Assembly: GCF_049801095.1 (NCBI RefSeq)
Contig: NZ_JBNAGH010000007.1
Coordinates: 62,001-126,000, forward strand
Length of the DNA stretch: 64,000 nt
Direction: 5' to 3'
DNA from: Dinoroseobacter sp049801095
GTDB lineage: Bacteria > Pseudomonadota > Alphaproteobacteria > Rhodobacterales > Rhodobacteraceae
The notes below the pieces were generated by a model. That model saw nothing but the letters and a program-made list of their open reading frames with translations. It made no database searches and had not been told where the DNA came from. Both the position numbers and the translations under genes were made by a program. Positions 59,901 to 64,000 of this stretch are shown one piece after another (position 1 is the first letter of the stretch; each line of letters starts with the position of its first letter).

Positions 59901-60837
59901 CGAGACCCCCAATGGCGACAGTTTCAACCGCGCCGCCGTGGCCCAGACCTTTGTCGAGATCGAGAGCGGCGGCGAGTTCACCGCCGTGGTCAACCACTTC
60001 AAATCCAAGGGTTCGCTGACCGGCGCGGCCGAGGACGCGGATCAGGGGGATGGCGCGGGCAACAACAACGCCACCCGCGCGGCGGCCGCGGCCGAACTGG
60101 CAGCCTGGCTTGAGACCAACCCGACAGGCTCGGACGATCCGGATGTGGTGATCCTCGGGGATCTCAACTCCTACGCCAAGGAAGAGCCGATCGTGATCCT
60201 CGAGGAGGCGGGCTACACCAATCTCGTGGCGGAACTCGCGGGAGAGGACACCTATGGCTACCGCTTCAGCGGGGCGGTCGGCACGCTCGACTACGCCATG
60301 GGCTCCGAGAGCCTCACGGCGCAGGTCACCGGGGCCACGGAGTGGAACATCAACTCCGACGAGTTCGTGGTCTATGACTACAACGAGGAATCCACCTTCA
60401 GCACGCCGATCCTGCGGCCCGAGGATCAGGACCTGTTCGACGGGTCCAACCCGGCGCGCAACTCGGACCATGATCCTGTGATCATCGGGCTCGATCTGGA
60501 CAATGACCGGATCAACGAGATCGTCGGCAATGTCCGCATCAACGTGCTGCGGGGCACGGACGAGGATGACCGGATCGACGGCAAGGGCGGCTTCATCGAC
60601 TTTGTCACCGGCAATGGCGGCGATGACATCTTCGTCTTCACCGATGAAGAGGGGCTCAGCAACCGCCTGCGGATCACCGACTATACCGTCGGGGAGGATG
60701 TGATCGATCTGGGCGGGCTCGAGATCCGCGAGATCGTCGAAGGGCCGCGCGGCACGACCATCCGGCTCGAGACCGACACGGTGGACCTGATCCGCGTGGT
60801 GGGCATCACCGATGCGGATGACATTGCCTTTATCTAA
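56902..60837 (+). CDS. Large secreted nuclease-like protein with triple N-terminal repeats
   Basis: Encodes 1311 aa, acidic and Asp/Gly-rich. Three copies of a lamin-tail-like unit of about 185 aa start near residues 20, 206 and 391 (LINEV...TPGASLDGLS). A Gly-rich linker and an OB-like region follow. An endonuclease/exonuclease/phosphatase domain spans about 855-1190: VVSFNVLNY, LIELEND, VNHFKSKGS, LGDLNSY and SDHDPV. The C-terminus has an RTX-like GTDEDDRIDGKGG...GNGGDDIFVFTDE block. There is no Sec signal, so type I secretion is likely. This is the ExeM/NucH layout. ATG 56902 is preferred; 56770 is an alternative. Confidence 0.88.
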   Translation: MARDFTQDDTLQAALAGSLLINEVVGNTTSTDAEYIELIGTPGASLDGLSLIVVEGDSGSPIGTIDKRLDFGPGDAVLGNGFFLVASVQAQTVYEVGTNLELPANFLENSSYTLALVETASLSGTEVTGAEVVIDAVGVTDGGDGDTFFFGAPVIGPDGSFIPAGVGLVQDGVNTGETTDWQLLDFNNGAPNDPTLGEGDVAEEAILINEVLGSTTGPDSEYIELVGTPGASLDGLSIIIIEGDAGSPQGNIDAQFDFGPGDAIGGNGFFLIANETAAQTYSVTPNAVLPADFLENSTYTIALVETASITGDAVTGAETVLDTVGVSDGGDGDTVFFDAPVVGPDGNFLPAGVGRIEDGVDTDTAEDWQILNFNNGAPNDPTPGTAVEVPLVINEVLGSTTGADSEYVELFGTPGASLDGLSIIVIEGDVEATQGTIDGQFDFGPGDTIGENGFFLVANATAAGTYAVTPDLELPADFFENSTYTVALVETASIEGDTVTGNEVVVDAVGVSDGGEGDATFFDAPTLGPDGDFLPAGVGRVEDGVDTDTVEDWDFLNFFNDSPPNTPTAGGGGSTGGGDVTLDDDPTLLSTIQGSGDASPLAGTEVVIEVVVTGDYQDGDADTFRDLGGFFAMEELEDFDADTSTSEGIFVDDSGIVDGLDVSEGDIIRVVGVVQEDFGRTVLVASQIRIEEAGAFPDVSDLAVQTELPGLDEREAFESMLVEITDTLTITESFDYEQFGEITVSSEGIIYQYSQLNDPDVDGNAAYQDFIADNTIQIDDGTDGRRSDFDPLFEPDGDLLGGVEDGPRHGQELEPLVGVMDFGFGEYKLRVPQSGEFEAIEDSNPRPEGPEDVGGSLKVVSFNVLNYFTTLEGQTDNGNNPRGADSPEELERQAEKLVTAFLEMDADVYGLIELENDFLSNPTDPTDVTAIQDLVNRINAALGEDVYAVVDPGQEFVGTDAIAVGFIYNTQTVELVGDAAILDTQAFLDPLDDGDDSNGDETPNGDSFNRAAVAQTFVEIESGGEFTAVVNHFKSKGSLTGAAEDADQGDGAGNNNATRAAAAAELAAWLETNPTGSDDPDVVILGDLNSYAKEEPIVILEEAGYTNLVAELAGEDTYGYRFSGAVGTLDYAMGSESLTAQVTGATEWNINSDEFVVYDYNEESTFSTPILRPEDQDLFDGSNPARNSDHDPVIIGLDLDNDRINEIVGNVRINVLRGTDEDDRIDGKGGFIDFVTGNGGDDIFVFTDEEGLSNRLRITDYTVGEDVIDLGGLEIREIVEGPRGTTIRLETDTVDLIRVVGITDADDIAFI
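56959..58620 (+). repeat. Three tandem repeats within the nuclease gene (about 558 and 555 bp period)
   Basis: Units begin at 56959, 57517 and 58072, each encoding a lamin-tail-domain-like module. Highly similar stretches include TCCTCGACGGGCTGTCG-type and GATTTCGG(G/C)CCGGG(C/G)GA(T/C) positions. The repeats are in frame and clearly derive from duplication, and they may be prone to recombination or assembly collapse. Confidence 0.85.
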
Positions 60838-60856
60838 AGACGCACAGACGAGGGGA

Positions 60857-60885
60857 GGGGCCGTTTGCGCGGCCCCTTCTTTTTT
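60857..60885 (+). terminator. Rho-independent terminator after the nuclease gene
   Basis: GGGGCCG-TTTGCG-CGGCCCC is followed by TTCTTTTTT, 19 bases beyond the stop. Confidence 0.92.
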
Positions 60886-60909
60886 GCACATATCCCGGAG
60901 GAGAGGATC

Positions 60910-61217
60910 ATGGATCTGCATCACGTCACCGAAACCCTGAGCGTTGATGATGCGAACCTGACAGGATCGCGGTTCAACAACGCCAACCTCTCGGGGTGTC
61001 GCTTCAATCAGATCGAGTTCTCGGGGGCGGCCTTCAACGACAGCAACATGACCGGCTGGCAGATCAATGATGTGAACCTGTCGGGCGCTCGGATCCGGAA
61101 TGCGAACCTCTCCGGGCTCGAGATCGCGATTGCAATCTTGCCGGGGCGACCATTGACGGGGTGCCGCTCGACGCGCTGCTGGCGGCCTATCGCGCCGCCC
61201 AAGCTGGGGCGGAGTGA
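60910..61217 (+). pseudogene. Pentapeptide-repeat protein with a single-base frameshift
   Basis: ATG 60910 (GGAGGAGAGG upstream) opens a protein of repeating A(N/D)LxG units: DDANLTGSRFNNANLSGCRF...NDSNMTGW, DVNLSGARIRNANLSGLEI. After LEIA the frame slips. Restoring one G at about 61128 gives ADCNLAGATIDGVPLDALLAAYRAAQAG and a stop at 61215-61217, i.e. a normal family ending of about 102 aa. As given, the frame continues to 61281 with an unrelated tail. The cause is either a recent mutation or a sequencing error in a GC-rich run. Confidence 0.8.
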
Positions 61218-61299
61218 GCCCCAAAGCACCCGGATGTGCGGTTTAAGCTTTGCAGGACCGGGGAGGAGCCCCTACCTTTAAGACAACAAGGAGGTCGCC

Positions 61300-61587
61300 A
61301 TGCCCATTCCCGTTGTCCCGATTGCCAGTGCTGTCCTGAAATACGGACCGCTTGCGGCGGCTGCTCTGGCCACCGTGGCCTATGCCCGCGCCAAGCCCCG
61401 TGCCGTCAACCAGACTGCCGAGGATCTGATGGATGATGTCTCCGACGGGATGGAGTTCACCCGATCACCGGATGGGCGTCAGGTCAACGGGGCCGGGCGC
61501 TATCGCCGCTCCGTGCGGATGCCGAATGGGGCCGGGGTCGAGCTCGACATGAGCCTTCTGGGCCGTGTCCGGTTGCGGCGGGTCTGA
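61300..61587 (+). CDS. Small conserved hypothetical protein
   Basis: The 95-aa protein has an N-terminal hydrophobic segment (VVPIASAVLKYGPLAAAALATVAYA) and a basic tail with DVSDGMEFTRSPDGRQVNGAGRYRRSVRMPNG. A perfect AAGGAGGT precedes the ATG. I do not recognise a characterised family. The downstream GST gene starts two bases after its stop, so they are co-transcribed. Confidence 0.65.
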   Translation: MPIPVVPIASAVLKYGPLAAAALATVAYARAKPRAVNQTAEDLMDDVSDGMEFTRSPDGRQVNGAGRYRRSVRMPNGAGVELDMSLLGRVRLRRV

Positions 61588-61589
61588 GG

Positions 61590-62198
61590 ATGGAGCTGCT
61601 TGGCGCGACCGCTTCGCCCTTTGTGCGCAAGGTGCGGACCCTCTTGGCCGAGACCGACTATGACGACAAGGTGACCTTCACCCCCGTGACCGCTGCGGCG
61701 GTGGGGCAGGCCGATGCGGCCCTGACGGCGGCGAACCCATTGGGCAAGATCCCGGTCCTGCTGCGCACGGATGGGCCGGCGGTCTATGACAGTCGGGTGA
61801 TCTGCCGCTATCTCGACGCGCATTTCAGCCTCGACGCCTATCCCGAGGCACGCCTGTGGGAAGTGCTGACCCTTGAGGCGACGGCGGATGCCATGATGGA
61901 GGCCGGGGTGCTCATGGTCTATGAGGCCCGCTTCCGCCCCGAGGAGAAACAGTTCGATGGCTGGGTCGAGGGGCAATGGACCAAGATCGAGCGGGCGCTG
62001 GATGTGATCGAGGGGCGCTGGATGAGCCATCTGACCGGCCCCAAGGACATGAGCCACATCGCGATCGGCTGTGCGCTGGGCTATCTCGATTTCCGGCACG
62101 GGGCGCGGGACTGGCGGGCGACACGGCCCGAGCTTGCGGCCTGGGCCGAGAGCTTTCTGCAGACAGAGGCAATGCTGGCCACGGCCCCGTCGGACTGA
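61590..62198 (+). CDS. Glutathione S-transferase family protein
   Basis: The 202-aa protein has a thioredoxin-like start MELLGATASPFVRKVRTLL with the active-site Ser region SPF. NPLGKIPVLLRTDGPAVYDSRVICRYLDA holds the cis-Pro and the glutamate-binding turn (DSR). A C-terminal helical domain has MSHIAIGCALGYLDFRH. It is not closely similar to the GST at 33.6 kb. It is probably a detoxification enzyme; the substrate is unknown. Confidence 0.9.
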   Translation: MELLGATASPFVRKVRTLLAETDYDDKVTFTPVTAAAVGQADAALTAANPLGKIPVLLRTDGPAVYDSRVICRYLDAHFSLDAYPEARLWEVLTLEATADAMMEAGVLMVYEARFRPEEKQFDGWVEGQWTKIERALDVIEGRWMSHLTGPKDMSHIAIGCALGYLDFRHGARDWRATRPELAAWAESFLQTEAMLATAPSD

Positions 62199-62458
62199 GT
62201 CGCGCCAAACGGGTCCTTGGGGCGCGAAAATGCGGGGTTCCCAAGGGTCAACGGGGATGCCGCGCTGCGGCATAGCGCCCGTTAGCGCCCCCATTCTCCC
62301 GTGAGCGTTAAGAAGTTCGCAGACTGCGACAAAACTGCGCTCCTATGTCCCCTCGACGGTCCGAGCAACCCCCCTATAACCCCAATGGAGCTGGGCCTGC
62401 CTTGCAGGTACCGCGTCATCGCTGGCGCCTATTTGCGCCCGGAGTAAGGAGAACCCAC
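62199..62458. other. Intergenic region upstream of petA
   Basis: This is 260 bases that must contain the petABC promoter. It contains CGTTAGCGCC (62278-62287) and TTAAGAAGTTCGCAGACTGCG but no site I can assign to PetR, FnrL or RegA with confidence. No RNA gene is seen. Confidence 0.4.
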
Positions 62459-63031
62459 GTGTCCCACGCAGAGGATCAGACCGGCACACGCCGTGACTTT
62501 CTGTACTATGCCACGGCCGGCGCAGGTGTCGTCACCACGGGTGCCGCTGTTTGGCCGCTTGTGAACCAAATGAACCCGTCTGCCGACGTGCAGGCCCTCA
62601 GCTCGATCCGCGTTGCGGTCGATAGCGTGGCGCCCGGTACGCAGATCACTGTCAAATGGCTCGGCAAGCCCGTCTTCATCCGTCGCCGCACGGAAGAAGA
62701 GATCGCCGAAGCCCGCGCTGTCGATCTGAGCGAGCTGCCCGATGGCGATGCCCGCAACAACAATATTGGCGCGGCTCCGGCCACGGATGAAAACCGGTCG
62801 CTGACGACCTTCGACGGCGAAAACACCGGCGAATGGCTCGTGCAGATGGGCGTTTGCACCCATCTGGGCTGCGTTCCGCTCGGCGATGCAGGCGATTTCG
62901 GCGGCTGGTTCTGCCCCTGCCACGGCTCGCACTATGACACCTCCGGTCGTATCCGCCGCGGTCCGGCGCCCGAGAACCTGCCGGTTCCGGTTGCCGAATT
63001 CGTCGACGCTGACACCATCAAACTGGGTTAA
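62459..63031 (+). CDS. petA: Ubiquinol-cytochrome c reductase Rieske iron-sulfur subunit
   Basis: The 190-aa protein begins with a GTG start preceded by AAGGAG. The twin-arginine-type anchor TRRDFLYYATAGAGVV (about 9-24) exports the folded protein. The [2Fe-2S] ligands are in CTHLGC and CPCHGSHYD. The sequence closely follows Rhodobacter FbcF/PetA (SHAEDxxGTRRDFL, NQMNPSADV). It passes electrons from ubiquinol to cytochrome c1. It is the first gene of petABC. Confidence 0.98.
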   Translation: MSHAEDQTGTRRDFLYYATAGAGVVTTGAAVWPLVNQMNPSADVQALSSIRVAVDSVAPGTQITVKWLGKPVFIRRRTEEEIAEARAVDLSELPDGDARNNNIGAAPATDENRSLTTFDGENTGEWLVQMGVCTHLGCVPLGDAGDFGGWFCPCHGSHYDTSGRIRRGPAPENLPVPVAEFVDADTIKLG

Positions 63032-63045
63032 GGGAGAGAACACGC

Positions 63046-64000
63046 ATGTCTGGCATCCCGCACGACCATTACGAGCCGAAGACCGGCGGTGAGAAGTGGG
63101 TTCACTCCCGTCTCCCGGTGATCGGGCTCATCTACGACACCATCATGATCCCCACACCCAAGAACCTGAACTGGATGTGGATTTGGGGCATCGTGCTGAC
63201 CTTCTGCCTCGTTCTGCAGATCGTCACCGGCATCATCCTTGCGATGCACTACACCCCCCATGTGGATCTGGCCTTCGCCTCCGTTGAGCACATCATGCGC
63301 AACGTGAATGGCGGCTATATGCTCCGCTACCTGCACGCCAATGGCGCGTCGCTCTTCTTCGTGGCGGTCTATCTGCACATCTTCCGCGGTCTCTACTACG
63401 GCTCCTACAAGGCGCCGCGCGAGATCACCTGGATCATCGGGATGCTGATTTACCTGATGATGATGGGCACGGCCTTCATGGGCTACGTTCTGCCCTGGGG
63501 TCAGATGTCCTTCTGGGGTGCGACCGTGATCACCGGCCTCTTCGGCGCCATCCCCTTCGTGGGCGACGCGCTGCAGACCTGGCTGCTGGGCGGGCCGGCC
63601 GTGGACAACTCCACGCTGAACCGCTTCTTCTCGCTGCACTATCTGCTGCCCTTCGTGATTGCCGGTCTCGTGATCGTGCATATCTGGGCCTTCCACACCA
63701 CCGGGAACAACAACCCGACCGGTGTTGAAGTGCGCCGCACCTCGAAGGAAGAAGCCGAGCGCGACACGCTGCCCTTCTGGCCCTATTTCGTGATGAAAGA
63801 CCTCTTCGCCCTGGCGCTGATCATGGTCGTGTTCTTCGCGATCGTGGGCTTCATGCCGAACTACCTGGGCCACCCGGACAACTATATCGAGGCGAACCCG
63901 CTGGCGACACCTGCGCATATCGTTCCGGAATGGTACTTCCTGCCCTTCTACGCGATCCTGCGCGCCTTCGACACCGAAGTGTGGCTCGTGATCGCCGTGG
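63046..64000 (+). CDS. petB: Cytochrome b of the bc1 complex (partial)
   Basis: The first 318 codons of cytochrome b lie in the window, with the 3' end outside. Visible are HYTPHVDLAFASVEHIMRN, the heme His residues in LHANGASLFFVAVYLHIFRGLYYGS and in LHYLLPFVIAGLVIVHIWAFHTTG, and the quinol-site PEWYFLPFYAILR. ATG 63046 follows AGGGAGAG, 14 bases after petA. Confidence 0.98.
   Translation, partial: MSGIPHDHYEPKTGGEKWVHSRLPVIGLIYDTIMIPTPKNLNWMWIWGIVLTFCLVLQIVTGIILAMHYTPHVDLAFASVEHIMRNVNGGYMLRYLHANGASLFFVAVYLHIFRGLYYGSYKAPREITWIIGMLIYLMMMGTAFMGYVLPWGQMSFWGATVITGLFGAIPFVGDALQTWLLGGPAVDNSTLNRFFSLHYLLPFVIAGLVIVHIWAFHTTGNNNPTGVEVRRTSKEEAERDTLPFWPYFVMKDLFALALIMVVFFAIVGFMPNYLGHPDNYIEANPLATPAHIVPEWYFLPFYAILRAFDTEVWLVIAV

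Noticed and set aside
56794..61224. A minus-strand frame open for about 1470 codons across the nuclease gene
   Set aside because: It mirrors the codon bias of the plus-strand gene (Asp/Gly-rich sense gives Ile/Val/His-rich antisense), has no family motifs, and the sense protein has clear domains.

Overview
The window is a GC-rich, densely packed bacterial chromosome segment. It most likely comes from a marine alphaproteobacterium of the Rhodobacterales (Roseobacter/Rhodobacter group). This is inferred from a Rieske/cytochrome b pair (petA-petB) with Rhodobacter-type sequence, the MarR/OmpR pair petP-petR next to ilvE, the order xseB-ispA-dxs, a VPLPA-CTERM type protein, a likely alphaproteobacterial serC leader, and a perfect CtrA-type box. 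I see no insertion sequence, prophage, CRISPR array, rRNA or replication origin. Both window ends cut genes: a probable TetR regulator on the left and petB on the right.

Layout. 0.2-2.3 kb: tRNA-Arg(CCU), a DUF2461 protein and a PhnM-like amidohydrolase that has lost most metal ligands. 2.3-12.2 kb: a catabolic island. A minus-strand operon runs aminotransferase, TRAP transporter (binding protein, small and large permease), crotonase-fold protein, class III CoA-transferase. Facing it is a two-gene plus-strand unit, a GlcD/GlcF-type flavin/Fe-S dehydrogenase and a GntR regulator. The shared promoter region carries two palindromes. 12.4-14.3 kb: a LacI regulator, a small conserved protein and CreA. 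14.4-19.6 kb: a seven-gene unit led by homogentisate dioxygenase and containing an aromatic-ring-type FAD monooxygenase. 19.6-26.7 kb: all three serine biosynthesis enzymes (serC-serA on minus, serB on plus) around an AraC regulator and a DUF2330 protein. 26.7-30.4 kb: a type-3 (Rhizobium AspII-like) asparaginase, an IalB-like protein, a truncated and frameshifted 3-hydroxyisobutyrate-dehydrogenase-like pseudogene and a VPLPA-CTERM protein. 30.7-36.8 kb: rlmN, patatin, mtgA, GST, queG, a small SPFH-like membrane protein, a NUDIX hydrolase and a membrane-anchored protein. 37.0-43.1 kb: a 51-aa basic protein, a DMT exporter, DUF4198/HupE membrane proteins, a 54-aa membrane protein, ilvE, petP-petR, then a gene-free stretch with two long perfect palindromes. 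43.1-49.8 kb: an HDAC-like deacetylase, xseB-ispA-dxs, FkbM-like and glycosyltransferase-like genes, and a nucleotide-sugar-epimerase-like gene. 49.9-56.6 kb: VOC protein, AMP nucleosidase, HU, a DMT transporter and the molybdenum operon fdhD-mobA-mobB/moeA. 56.7-64 kb: a 1311-aa extracellular-nuclease-like protein behind a CtrA box, a frameshifted pentapeptide protein, a small protein, a GST and petAB.

The best candidate for an undescribed system is the 2.3-12.2 kb island. It pairs TRAP uptake with a flavin/Fe-S hydroxyacid dehydrogenase, a CoA-transferase, a crotonase lacking both hydratase glutamates and a glyoxylate-type aminotransferase. That combination implies uptake and CoA-dependent breakdown of an organic acid whose identity I cannot read from the sequence. 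Further points of interest are degenerate metallohydrolases, palindromes in a gene-free gap, two separate single-base frameshifts and two small proteins that are easily missed.
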